Shown one piece after another: positions 53,480 to 63,568 of a DNA stretch of 64,000 bases. The notes under the pieces were generated by a model. That model was not told the origin of the DNA. It saw nothing but the letters and a program-made list of their open reading frames with translations, and searched no databases. The position numbers and the translations under genes are program-made. This stretch comes from Procambarus clarkii. Taxonomy: Eukaryota > Arthropoda > Malacostraca > Decapoda > Cambaridae. The DNA lies in the NCBI RefSeq assembly GCF_040958095.1, contig NC_091160.1, positions 42,520,194 to 42,584,193 on the forward strand, given 5' to 3'. Each line of letters opens with the position of its first letter. Positions within the stretch are counted from its first letter, which is position 1.

Positions 53480-54300
53480 CTGGGGCGTTTTTCCTGAGGC
53501 TTCGCCTCTTTCAGCAGGCCGAATCGGTCCTGTCCGTGACTGGTTCGGCCTTCTCCTTGGCTCTTCGCGTCTGGTATTTTGACGCGAGTATCACCATCTC
53601 TATGGTGTTCAGGTGGCTTTGTTGACGGTGTCCCACCTGCGAGCTTCGTCTTGGAGACAGTATGACGTTTATTACGTTTTCTCATGTTTTGTTTCCCCTC
53701 CGGCCTGCTCATGAGTCGCCTGAGCCATCCTGGTCCTTGTTCAGGGTGCCTTCTTATCTTCCCCTCAGTTTGTGGTAGCCCCTTCGGTTTCAGTTTCCTC
53801 CTCTTTGGTACTGGTGGTAGCTTTATTGGTGTTCAGCCTTTCTCTGTCCTGGCGACGGTCGAGACGGCTGCTTTCCGGAGGGGTTCTTGGGGTATTGGTA
53901 CTTGTTTGGTTTGGCCGGGGGGTGCGTCCTGTGTTGTCCAGTTGTGCTTTTTGCTGTTGCCGGCGTACCGTGCCTGGGGATGCGCTGTGGTTGATCCGGT
54001 TCCTTCGTTCCCTGTTTTCAGGGCTCGGGGTCTCCCAGGTCGTCCGCAGTGTTTTCCTTCTTCCTGCGGTCTGTCTTTGCGCCCGTGCTGTTCAGACGTT
54101 TGCAGCTTTTGCTGCTGTGTTGGTGACGTCTCGGGCTCATTTCGGGCGCAGGGATTTGTGGGTCCCACAGGTTTTTGGCCGCCCATCCATATGTGCGTCT
54201 GTTCTTGGGAGTTCTTGTTGCCTTGGGTCGCAGGTTTGCGACCGGTTGTCTTGGCTTTGCGTTGCAGAGTTTGTGGCGGCCGCCTCCTGGGTTAGCCCTT
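53480..54300 (+). pseudogene. DIRS-C tyrosine recombinase region
   Basis: Spread over frames: VSHLRASSW at about 53626, FRPAHESPEPSWSLF, then WVLVWFGRGVRPVLSS near 53895 aligning with WLVWPGVHHVLC of B, and VDPVPSFPVFRARGLPG near 53990. The final box (FWR...AARYL in D) is degenerate here. Its place between RNase H and the internal complementary region fits DIRS. Confidence 0.6.
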
Positions 54301-54324
54301 TCTTTTCCTTCTCTTTGGGTATGA

Positions 54325-54415
54325 AGCTCCAGGGAGCCTTAGGGGCTCCCCACAGAAAACCAGCGTTGAATGTAATGAAACGCCATTTTCTGGGTGAGCC
54401 CCGGAGGCTCCCTGG
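54325..54415 (+). repeat. DIRS-C internal complementary region
   Basis: AGCTCCAGGGAGCCTTAGGG...CAGAAAA is the reverse complement of the C left end (48717-48752), and the following part is the reverse complement of the C right end (54860-54920), including the AACGCTGG end. Confidence 0.82.
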
Positions 54416-54454
54416 AAACCCTCCCTCCCACCGGTCGGCGGTTTTTTCGCGTTG

Positions 54455-54925
54455 GTTGAAACTTAGCTTCCGAACTGGAGCTTGGCAGCCGGCGCGGTAG
54501 GTCCGGGGCTCCCCCCTCCCCCTCCCGGGGTGGGGAGGGCTGCGCGGACGATCGGCGCGGCAGTAAAGTGTGATCTTTGCTTGTTTGCTAGTTTCCTTGG
54601 GATTGTAGGGAGTTTTCTACCTCTCTGTTCGGTTTTTGTTGTAGTTTCTTACCATGTGGGGTTTGTTTTGTTACGCCTACCTTTCTGGGTGCCTTACCCC
54701 GGTCGATGGCAGATAAGGAAAACCCCCAACCATATGGGGTTTTCCAGGGCCATTGCTCCCTGAAACCTCTCTGAAGGGGCCAGGTTCTGGCGCTGGTCCC
54801 TGGTAGGTCTGAACTCCTTTAGCTAATGTCCCGGTCTAACATAACATACATTAGCCCGATAAGCTCCAGGGAGCCTCCGGGGCTCACCCAGAAAATGGCG
54901 TTTCATTACATTCAACGCTGGTTTT
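54455..54925 (+). repeat. DIRS-C right inverted terminal repeat and extension
   Basis: Reverse complement of 48717-49150, ending with the right-only extension (CACCCAGAAAATGGCGTTTC... to CAACGCTGGTTTTTTT). Confidence 0.88.
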
Positions 54926-55560
54926 TTTGCCTTTTTTGGTGGAGGCATTCTGCTTTTCACCTGATTAGGCTTTGCCAAGGGTGTGGTGGTGGTCCTTCTC
55001 TGTTGTCCCCAAGGCTTTTTTTTCCAGCTGCTGGCAGTTGGATTGACTGCTTTGACAGTGTTTACCAACTTATTTGGCCCCAGTGCCTGGGCTTCCTGTA
55101 GGGCACATTCACCTTACAGGCCCTGGAAAACCCCAGCAAGCTTAGTTGTACAATGGTATCTCTTCAGAGTCTGCTCTCGCCTGGTACGAATTCGTAGGCT
55201 GCTCATTGCCTTGCCTCTGGGTGACAATCATCCATTCTGCCTCTGCCTTCTGCCCATTGGGTCAGTTGACATCTCTGACCCAGAGTCCTGCGGGACATGT
55301 TCCCCACTTGCACTCCATTTCGACTGGTCCCCATCAGATATTTTGTGGAATCCGACAGTGGTCGTGTTGCATGGTCTCTGTGTTGCGACATGACAGATTG
55401 TTTACCCGTTTGGAAGCCCTGGAGCTGCCCAACTTGGGTTTTCGGGATTTGGGTGGGGGGTGGGTGTTAGTTTGCTTCCGCCTTGCTTCAGTTCGCGCCC
55501 CCTCTTCTTTCTCTGGTGGGGTGTATTCACCCATTTTCCCCCATGCTGCCAGATGTCTGT
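54926..55560 (+). mobile_element. DIRS-D, interior after the DIRS-C insertion
   Basis: Collinear with 49590-50110 of DIRS-C: CTGGGCTTCCTGTAGGGCACA, GGCCCTGGAAAACCCC, CTCTGGGTGACAATC and TGACCCAGAGTCCTGCGGG, in the same order and spacing. This shows that C landed inside D. It breaks off at 55560 where other repeats begin. Confidence 0.72.
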
Positions 55561-55690
55561 GGGTTCAAGTTCAAGTATGTTTATTGAGACAAGAAAAAAT
55601 ACATCTCAAAGGGATAGAGTAGCTTAGGCTATTTCTGTTCCCCTGTGGGTTTTGTATGGTAGAACATAGTATACCATAAAAATGGATAGA
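55561..55690 (-). repeat. Repeat end, reverse copy of 18830-18950
   Basis: GTTCAAGTATGTTTATTGAG followed by the ATCTCAAAGGGATAGAGTAG block, the reverse of the sequence before 18950. Confidence 0.7.
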
Positions 55691-55694
55691 TAAA

Positions 55695-56205
55695 ATAATG
55701 ACGACCCCAAATGGATAACAAAGGATCTGAAGAACCTTATACAGTAGGTAGAAAGAGAGCTTGGTACAAAATGATTAAGAATGGGCAAGTCAGTTTAGAA
55801 CAAGAATTTGTCCAATTGGTTAAAAATGTTGGTGATAAGGAGGGAAAAAAGAAACTATGAAATTTGCATAGCAGGGCAAGCATAGACAGATCCTAAAGAT
55901 TTTTTTCAGTTATATCAAAAAAAGATTAGGGATAGGATTGGTCCATTAAAAACTCTCATCATTATCAGATAACTGATAATGATGAAGAGAGAAGTAATAT
56001 TTTCAATAAATATTTTATATGTATTTACTAAAGATGAATTTAACATTATGCCTTCAGCTAAACAAGTCTATGTGGGTGGAGAAGAGGACACGTTGACTAG
56101 TTCACCAGTTACCAGGGAGGATGTTATTAAACAAATAGTGAAACTCAAGCCAAACAAATCCCCAGTGCCAGACAAAGTGTTTGCCAGGGTGCTTAACCAC
56201 TGTAC
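55695..56205 (+). pseudogene. CR1-like LINE copy d, older ORF2 fragment
   Basis: Reads WITKDLKNL, RNYEICIAGQA, DRIGPLKT and then EFNIMPSAKQVYVGGEED and IKQIVKLKPNKSPVPD, matching the region just before the RT core in copy c (about 10910-11410). Several indels and substitutions, for example KSPVPD for KSPGPD, show it is older than copies a-c. Truncated at both ends. Confidence 0.85.
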
Positions 56206-56269
56206 TGCACCAGCCGAGAAAACTTGTTTGCATGAAATTGCGCCAGCCGACATATGATGTTGGTATATC

Positions 56270-57170
56270 ATAAGAATTGAAAAATCCCATGCATATAAGA
56301 TATATGTTCCTTGATGGAGCCCTGTTGTTTGTGCATTGTTAATCGCCTAGAAAGAGATGTTGTTGTCTTGCCTATATACCGAGTTCTTTGGGGCTTACAG
56401 TCCCTAAGTGGGCATATGAAGGCATAGACGACGTTGGTTTCCTTCAAGGCTTTCTGTTTGGTGTCTGGGGAGTTTTTCATGAGTAGGTTGGCATATTGTT
56501 TGTTTTTGTAGTAAATTGTCAAATGTATTTTCTGATTTTTGTCTGTAGGAATAACGTTCTTATTAATATCTTTCATGACACTTTCCTCCGTTTTATGAGC
56601 CATCAAAAAGAAGTTCCTGTAAAACAGTCTAATATGGGGTACAGGTGTTGTGTTAGTTGACTCTTCAGAGGTTGCATGGCGTTTCACCTTTCTTTTTATG
56701 ACGTCAACATAACTGTTAGAGAAGCCATTGTTGACTAGGACCTGCCTTACCCTATTCATCGACTATTCTTCGAGTTCTTCATCGACTTGCTTCCATCCTA
56801 AGCTGTGACTGAGAGCCCGGTCTACGTAAGCGTTGACAACACTCCTCTTGTATCTGTCTAGCATCTATTGGCATTGAGGCACATTCCTATGTTTGTTTCC
56901 TTATCTTGAGGTTATCTTGAGATGATTTCGGGGCTTTAGTGTCCCCGCGGCCCGGTCCTCGACCAGGCCTCCACCCCCAGGAAGCAGCCCGTGACAGCTG
57001 ACTAACACCCAGGTACCTAATTTACTGCTAGGTAACAGGGGTAGTGTAGTGTAGGGGTAGTGTCCTTAGTGTAGACTGCAGTGTGGAAGCCTCTGTTCCT
57101 TTCTGTGACTGATACATCTAGAAAGGGCAGCTTTCTCACTGGGCCAGGAAGTCGACCGGGCTCTCAGTCA
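56270..57170 (-). pseudogene. Penelope-like retroelement: RT end and GIY-YIG endonuclease
   Basis: On the minus strand, from high to low coordinates: LPFLDVSVTERNRGFHT (near 57100), an inserted repeat (56905-57050), RYKRSVVNAYVDRALSH, then VRQVLVNNGFSNSYVD, and after a linker (KDINKNVIP, QKIHLTIYYKN) the endonuclease with NVVYAFICPLRDC and RYIGKTTTSLSRRLTMH. VYAF...RYIG is the GIY-YIG signature, here with the CP-C pair characteristic of Penelope-like elements. A TAG at about 56760 breaks the frame. The RT core is absent. Confidence 0.8.
56905..57050 (+). mobile_element. Short interspersed repeat within the Penelope fragment
   Basis: TTATCTTGAGATGATTTCGG, CCCGCGGCCCGGTCCTCGAC and CAGGTACCTAATTTACTGC blocks; I recognise this as a very common dispersed repeat of decapod genomes (from memory, not checked). 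It interrupts the Penelope RT frame. Confidence 0.6.
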
Positions 57171-59189
57171 CAGCTCAGGATGGAAGTCCTGCATGTTACC
57201 TCCAGTCTTTTCTAGAACTCGGTCCTCTTCCGTACTATTTATCATCTTTCGATGCTATTTCCACTTATTATATATAGTCGCCTCTTTCCGTCCTTTGTCT
57301 CGACATTACTAATTATCATTACATATACCTTGTTGGCACCCTCCCCGGGAGTCGAGTGGTGCAACCCAAACCTCATGTGTCCTGCGCATGTGCAGTGGGT
57401 GTTTTTGTTTCTGGTTGGTGTAAACATGTGTCGTTGTTCCGCGTACTTTCTCCCGGGTAGTACGTCATTCGCTCATTTTCTCTCTCCAGTCATTGCCCCC
57501 TGGATACTTGGGGAGCTCTGGAATTTATATATGGGGGAACACATCTAATTCTTTCTCTGCTAACGGGTGTGGGGTGGCTAGGAGTGGCGCCACCTCTGCC
57601 TCTACACTCTATACCTAATCTTCTACATATGCATCTCTGGACATGCTCCACTAGCAATGCTCCCAGACTATTACATGGCTATGCTGTGTCATGACATGAT
57701 AGTGCCTATGCTTTACAGGTGAGATTATACGGTCTGGTGACATTGTCAGCCAAGCGCTGGTTGGCATTCGTGTTGGGTATTGTTTGTACCGTGTTGCTTG
57801 GACACTATGCGTGCATCTTAATGTGTCCTTGACCTGTACGTTTTATATTTTTTTTCGTTATACTTTGGGGTGCGGCCCCCGAATTGGTAACTTGTAGTTT
57901 TATTTTTCGGCGACTGGATCTTTTCTGGACTCTGAACACGCATTCATTGACCATCGTTCAGTGCCTGACTGCACCCATATATATATATATGTTACATATA
58001 CACATACATACGCCTTATGTACATATGCGTATATACACACCTTATGTACACCTCATCATCCTCCTATGGGTTGGAAGACATGTTTCCTGTGATTAAGGAC
58101 TGGGTATTGGTGCTCATGTGGAGTTTGCTTCTCTCATTAGCACATGAGTTTGGGCGAGTTTATTGTTTACCCTCACTACAAGTCTGTGTATATGGTTGTT
58201 CATGTCCCTCCTGTTACCAATTGCTTCTTTTCTTGTCCCTGGCTTCCAGTGCTTGGACCGTATTTCGGGGTCTTTTCATTGCATTTTAATGTATTCCAAC
58301 CTCTATACTACACATTGTTGTGTATCTTGGTAGGTGCATATTGGCTATTCTCATACTTGTGCTAGGTTGGGCTATGTTCATGTTCAGTTTCCTGTTGTGG
58401 AACAGTCCCAGTGTTCTGTTATAGATCCGAGTTCTTTCTCCTATCCTTGTCTGTCACTACCAGTTTCTGTGTTGCAATGTCTGGTGGTGTATGTAGCTTC
58501 TGGTCACCCATTCCTGCCCCTACAGTTCCTTTTTGTTGGGACAGGGGGCACTTGGATTATGGCCCTGGCTACGGGTTTTTCTTTGTGTTCCTTTTCCAGA
58601 CAGTACATTTTTGTTGCAGTACAGTACATGTCTTACGTAGTTCTCCTCATTCCTTCCTCAGCGACGCGTGCTTTGTTCTGCCTTGCTGGGGCTAGTGGTG
58701 ACGCTCCTGCGGGTTGTGGTGTCTGTTTTTTGCTTTGCGTCTCGCGTTTCAACTTGTGGTGCTCGTTTCTTGTTGGCCTCTGCCTGGTCCCTGGCTCTTA
58801 GATTTTCGTTGCCTTCTTGTTCTTGCTGTTTGCGGAGTTTGTGGTTTGGCAGTTTCTGCAAGACGACGACTTCTTGTCGTCCATTTTCGGGCTTATTGTT
58901 GTTCCTTTGGAGATCTGGGGGGAGGGGGGTGCCTGCTCGACCGGGTTGGTTTTTCCCCAGTTTGGGTTCCTCGTTCCCTGGCGGATGTTCTGTTTGGTTC
59001 CTTGACAGCCTTGGTTCCAGCGCGGCTTGCTCGGTGTCCGCACCCAGAGGTTTTCCCATGGGTCCGCCTCTTTTGAATGGTTGGGTCGAACCATGATGGG
59101 GCTGGTTCGTTCTTCTACTCAAGTCTTCAAGTCTGGTACTTTTGACTAGTCAATCGCCATCTGTTTGGTAATCAGTTGGCTTCTTTGAT

Positions 59190-60040
59190 GGTGTCCCACC
59201 TGCGTACTTCGTTTCGGCGGCGGTATGGGGTTTTCTGGCCATTCTTCCTTTTCTTTTTGTCTCTTTGTAGGTGTACTGCACTTTTTGTTGACATGATCTT
59301 GTCTTTCTCTTGTGGTGGTTCAGGACCGTCATCTTGCCGCATATTGTCGCCCTGTCTCGTGCGGACTGGCAGATTGCTCCGTGTTTTGTTGTTCCTTCTG
59401 CACTGTTCACGGGCTGTCTCGGGCATTGTTCACCTCCGGTCTGCTCATGCACCACCTGATCCGTCCTGCTCTTGGGCAGGGTGCTCTTTTCTCTCTTCCC
59501 CTCAGTTTGTTGTGGCCCTTTCGGTTCTGGTTGTTTGTCTGTGGTTTCTACTTCTTTGGGTCCTGGTGATCGGTTTGTTCATTTGCAGCCATCTCTCTTT
59601 TTTCTGGTTGGGTTGGGACGGCTATTTTCCGGAGGGGTCCCTGGGGGTTGTTGTTGCTTGGTTGGTTGGCCATGGGTGCCTCTTCTTGTGTCCAGTTGCG
59701 GCTCTCCTCTGTTCTTTGTGCGCCACGGCCTCTGTAGCCGGGGTCGCTCTTTGGGTTGATCCGTTTCCCTTCTTCCCTATTCACAGGTTCGGGTCTCTCA
59801 AGTCGTCCACTGGGTCATTCTACCTAGCCAGCCTGAGGTCTTTCCCTGTGCCCATGACATTCATAGCTTTGCTGTGCTTGATGCCATCTTTGGTAACATG
59901 TCTTGGGCTGACATTCGGGCACTGGATTTTTGGCGGTCGAACTGGGTCCTGGCTGCGCGCTACCTCGTGGATGTTCCTGGGCCTAGTTGGGCCTGTGTCG
60001 CCTTGGGTCGGCGGCTGCAGCCTGTTGTCTCGACTTCGTG
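59190..60040 (+). pseudogene. DIRS-D tyrosine recombinase region
   Basis: The best preserved C-terminal end of the family. VSHLRTSF opens the region. WVDPF...FPIHRF and then, in one frame at about 59873-60030, LDAIFGNMSWADIRALDFW, RSNWVLAARYLVDVP and WACVALGRRLQP. The Tyr of AARYL at 59961-59963 is the likely nucleophile position. Upstream boxes are in other frames. It would join circular element DNA to the genome; frameshifts make it inactive. Confidence 0.65.
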
Positions 60041-60102
60041 TTGTGATGTGAGCACCGACTGCCTCCCAGATGAGTCCCTCTGTTCTTGTCTTTGGTGAAG
60101 TA

Positions 60103-60193
60103 GCTCCGGGGAGCCGAAGGGGCTCCCCCCAGAAAACCAGCGTTGAATGTAATGAAACACCATTTTCTGGGTGAGTACCGGAGGCTCCCCAGC
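60103..60193 (+). repeat. DIRS-D internal complementary region
   Basis: AGCTCCGGGGAGCCGAAGGG...CAGAAAA followed by the CCAGCGTTGAATG...CCCCAGC part. Same build as in A and C, here with the left end of D itself partly lost to a SINE. Confidence 0.78.
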
Positions 60194-60704
60194 AACCCTT
60201 CCTCCCCTCCGGTCGGTGTTTTTTTATGTATTTTGATATTCAGCCTAGGAACTGCAGGGTGGATCACCGGCGAGGGGTTCTGGGACTATACCTTCCCCCT
60301 CCCAGGGAGGGGGGAGCTGCGCAGACATGCGGCGTGGCTCGTGTGATGTCATGCTTGCTTGCTCGTTTTCATTTGGGGAGCTCTGTCACCTCGTTTGGCT
60401 ACTTTCGTAGTTTTTAACCAGAATATGGGTTTGTTTTGTGGCGCTTACCTTTCTGGGTGCCTGTCCCAGTCGATGGTAGATATAGAATGCTCCAAATCAC
60501 ATGTGCATTTCTATATGCCATTGCTCCTCGTGCCTCCCTTAGGGGGGCCAGGTTCTGGCTCGTGGTCCCCGGTAGGCCTAGAACTCCACCCACATCGACT
60601 GATGCAAATACAGTAGATAGGGTTATCCATATCAGCCTGGATAGCTCTGGGGAGCCTCTGGGACTCACCAAGAAAATGGTGTTTCATTACAATCAATGTT
60701 GGTT

Positions 60705-61774
60705 TTATGTTTAAAACCCCAAAAAGCAGAAAAACACTGAAATTCTTTTCAAAGAATTAAAGCGCATGGCGACCTGTATGGTGATCAGGTGGCTTCTCTA
60801 ATGGTGTTCCCACCTGCGGTCTTTTTCTTGGCGACAGTATGAAGTCTCTTGGCGGTCATTTCACCACTTCGTTTCCCTTCGTAGGTTGACTTCGGTTTTG
60901 GATTGGGTTGCTTTCTTTTTTTTCTTGGCCCTTTCAAGACTGGCATCTTATTCCAGATACTGTTGCCTGGTATCGTGCGGCATGGCGGAGCCGCTCCAGC
61001 TTGTGTTGGGGTGGATGTCACTTCTGCTGCATTTCATGAGCTTTCTCATGCATTTTTCTATTCCCGGCCTTCTCATGTGCTGCCGGAGCCGTCCTGGTTC
61101 TTGGACCGGGTGCTCTTCTTTCTCTCTTCTCCTCAGTTTGTGGTGACCCTTTCGGTCCAAGACTACTTTCAAAGGGTATTATTTTTGTTGGCCTTCTCCT
61201 CTAGGGGTCAGGTCGGGGAGCTTCATGCTTTCCTCCGATGCCGGTGCTTCTGTTCTTTTGTTCGTTTGCAACCATTTTCTTCTTTTCTGGTGAAGTATGA
61301 GTCGACTGGCTTCCGGAGGGGTCTGTGAGTTATTGCTGCTTGGTTGATCAGGCTTGGGTGCATCATGTGTTGTGTCCAGTTGCGGCTTTGTCTTTATCTG
61401 CACACCTCGGCTTCTGTGTCCAGGGACGTGCTGTGGGTTGATCCAGTATAACTCGTTCCGTTCCAGGGCTCGGGTGTCTCAGGTCGTCCACTGGGTTATT
61501 AAATCTAGCCAGCCTGCAGTTTACCCTCGTGCCCATGATGTTTGGAAGGTCGCAGCTCTTGCGGTTGTGTTTGGAAACATGTCTTGAGTTGACATTCAGG
61601 CACGTGGGTTTTGGAGGTCGGACATGGTCCTGGCTGCCTGTTACCTCATTAATGTGCCCTCAGCGGTCTTGTGTCACCTTGGGTCGGCAGTTGCAGCCAG
61701 TTTTCTGGTCTTCTTTGCGAGTTATGTGGCGGCCGCCTCACGGGTAAGTCCCTATTTTTCCTGCTAGATACCTG
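60705..61774 (+). mobile_element. DIRS-E, recombinase part (left truncated)
   Basis: Begins about 60705 after the end of D, without an ITR. The recombinase-like region is 60780-61745: LSSPQFVVTLSV near 61121, a GQVGELHAF block near 61205-61235 (the catalytic Arg of GxRVxEL replaced by Gln), FLVKYESTGFRRG, and WVLEVGHGPGC for FWRSNWVLAAR. Then a GTGGCGGCCGCCTC block as in C (54278-54292). It is interrupted at about 61775 by a LINE and continues at 63569. Confidence 0.68.
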
Positions 61775-61777
61775 GTT

Positions 61778-62671
61778 TGATACCTGGTTGATGGGGTTCT
61801 GGGAGTTCTTCTACTCCCCAAGCCCGGCCCAAGGCCAGGCTTGACTTGTGAGAGTTTGGTCCACCAGGCTGTTGCTTGGAGTGGCCCGCAGGCCCACATA
61901 CCCACCAGAGCCCGGTTGGTCCGGCACTCCTTGGAGGAATAAATCTAGTTTCCTCTTGAAGAATCCACGGTTGTTCCGGCAATATTTCTTATGCTTGCTG
62001 GGAGGACGTTGAACAACCGCGGACCTCTGATGTTTATAAAGTGTTCTCTGATTGAGCCTATGGAACCTCTGCTCTTCACTGGTTCTATTCTGCATTTTCT
62101 TCCATATCGTTCACTCCAGTACGTTGTTATTTTACTGTGTAGATTTGGTACCTGGCCCTCCAGCATCTTCCAGGTGTATATTATTTGATATCTCTCTCGT
62201 CTTCTTTCTAGTGAGTACATTTGGAGGGCTTTGAGATGAACCCAATAATTTAGGTGCTTTATTGCGTCTATGCGTGCCGTATATGTTCTCTGTATTCCCT
62301 CTATTTCAGCAATCTCTCCTGCTCTGAAGGGGGAAGTGAGTACTGAGCAGTACTCAAGACAGGACAACACAAGTGACTTGAAGAGTACAACCATTGTGAT
62401 GGGATCCCTGGATTTGAAAGTTCTCGTAATCCATCCTATCATTTTTCTGGCTGTCGCAATATTTGCTTGGTTATGCTCCTTAAATGTTAGGTCGTCAGAC
62501 ATTATTATTCCCAAATCCTTTACATGCTGTTTTCCTACTATGGGTACATTTGATTGTGTTTTGTACTCTGTATTATGTTTAAGGTCCTCATTTTTACCGT
62601 ACCTGAGTACCTGGAATTTATCACTGTTAAACGTCATGTTATTTTCTGATGCCCAGTCGAAAACTTTATTA
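61778..62671 (-). pseudogene. LINE family C, ORF2 C-terminal half, minus strand
   Basis: Long minus-strand frame (61945-62671 for the LINE part): KVFDWASENNMTFNSDKFQ, VKDLGIIMSDDLTFKEH, CLEYCSVLTSPFRAGEI, IQRTYTARIDAIKHLNYW, SLERRRERYQIIYTWK and TYWSERYGRKCR. It is the longest copy of the family that also occurs at 21080-21830 and 28535-28862. The frame appears to run on to 62892, but that upstream part is the TTAA element and not LINE. The RT core is absent. Confidence 0.82.
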
Positions 62672-63568
62672 TTAACACTTTCGCCGGGCATGACGCAGCA
62701 TTGCGTCATCCGTTTACTGTCGGTAATGCCGAGGATGACGCAGCATTGCGTCATCCACTTTAAATAATCGCCAAAAATCAGGTTTTTATCCGATTTTTTT
62801 GGGACTGGTTTTAAAATGCGCGCCGATGTCTTCCCATTTTCTTTGTTGAGCCTCGTGGCCCTCAGGCAGCTTGGCACACGCCTTGGGCCCATTGTTTTTG
62901 CTCCACTGTTGTGACCAATGTCGCCTCCCCTCGCATCTCAAACGTGTGAACATTTCGGCTATTTTCCGTGGCTATATTTCTTACTGCGGCTTTAGAAACT
63001 ATCTACGCTTACTCCACGATGGATAGTGATCATGAACAAGGCCCTTCCAGGAAGAAAATTGCGAAAGAAAGGCTTGAAAAGGGCGGGAATTGGGAGTGTA
63101 GCTGGAAGGCGTCTTAGCGCTCACTTGCGGCTAACGCGTGGCCCGTCTTCAACTCGTCGGCGGTTGGAGCGTGACCAGGTTTTTTATTTTATATGCTAAT
63201 GTTCCTCTAGAGAATTCTATTGCAAACCCATTGAGACCAAAATGAAAGACCTAGGACGAAAATTGAGGTGACCAGAGTGAAAATAGTGAAAACATTTTAT
63301 CGTGTTTGTGCGCTCCTGGGTAACTCGTTCGCACTTTCTCTGTTAGCTGAAAGTAATTAGCCGGGCTTTTGGAGTTTATATGCATTTAGTGCTGTAGAGA
63401 ATTCTATTGCGAACACAATGATACAAAATTTAATCTCGTAAGACGAGAATTAAGGTGACAAAGTTGAAGAGAGTATACACTTTTCAGAATTTACGCACGC
63501 TCCTGTGACACCCTGGATCCCATATCGCACAGTTGAGAGGTGGCGCGCGGGGTACGCCAAAGTGTTAA
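62672..63568 (+). mobile_element. TTAA-flanked piggyBac-like non-autonomous element
   Basis: TTAA at 62672-62675 and 63565-63568. The left end reads CACTTTCGCC, the right end (reversed) CACTTTGGCG; only the first six bases are identical. Near the left end two copies of ATGACGCA-GCAT-TGCGTCAT lie 45 bp apart (62690-62709; 62735-62754). Interior holds a 32-codon ORF (63019-63117) and a direct repeat around TAGAGAATTCTATTGC (about 63209 and 63391). TTAA targets are the piggyBac hallmark. The left flank is LINE family C and the right flank is DIRS, which a single clean insertion does not explain. Confidence 0.55.
63019..63117 (+). pseudogene. Possible transposase N-terminal remnant (32 codons)
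   Basis: ATG then MDSDHEQGPSRKK, a Lys/Arg-rich stretch and a TAG stop. An acidic then basic start is usual for piggyBac-type transposases, but 32 residues do not prove it. If correct, the element is an internal-deletion derivative. Confidence 0.35.

Larger units (their letters stand above)
48717..54925 (+). mobile_element. DIRS-like retrotransposon C, inserted in DIRS-D
   Basis: The most complete copy. Left ITR 48717-49150; GC-rich interior; RT pieces (52024-52620); RNase H (52830-53460); recombinase-like region (53480-54300); internal complementary region (54325-54415); right ITR 54455-54880 plus extension to 54925. Two LINE pieces are inserted (51188-51605; 52098-52285). All frames are broken. 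Flanks are DIRS-D on both sides. No target duplication is visible; only T-rich sequence is shared at the ends, as expected for recombinase-mediated integration. Confidence 0.85.
57200..60704 (+). mobile_element. DIRS-D, right part with recombinase, ICR and right ITR
   Basis: 57230-57730 parallels 38080-38580 of B and 27850-28250 of A. 58640-59180 is GC-rich interior. Recombinase-like sequence spans 59190-60040. The internal complementary region is 60103-60193, and the right ITR runs to about 60660 with the extension ending near 60704. No RT or RNase H motif was found. With 47771-48716 and 54926-55560 it makes up one element split by C and by the LINE/Penelope pieces. Confidence 0.75.

Noticed and set aside
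62672..62892. N-terminal extension of the minus-strand frame 61945-62892
   Set aside because: This part lies in the TTAA element and reads through its palindromes; it is not LINE protein.
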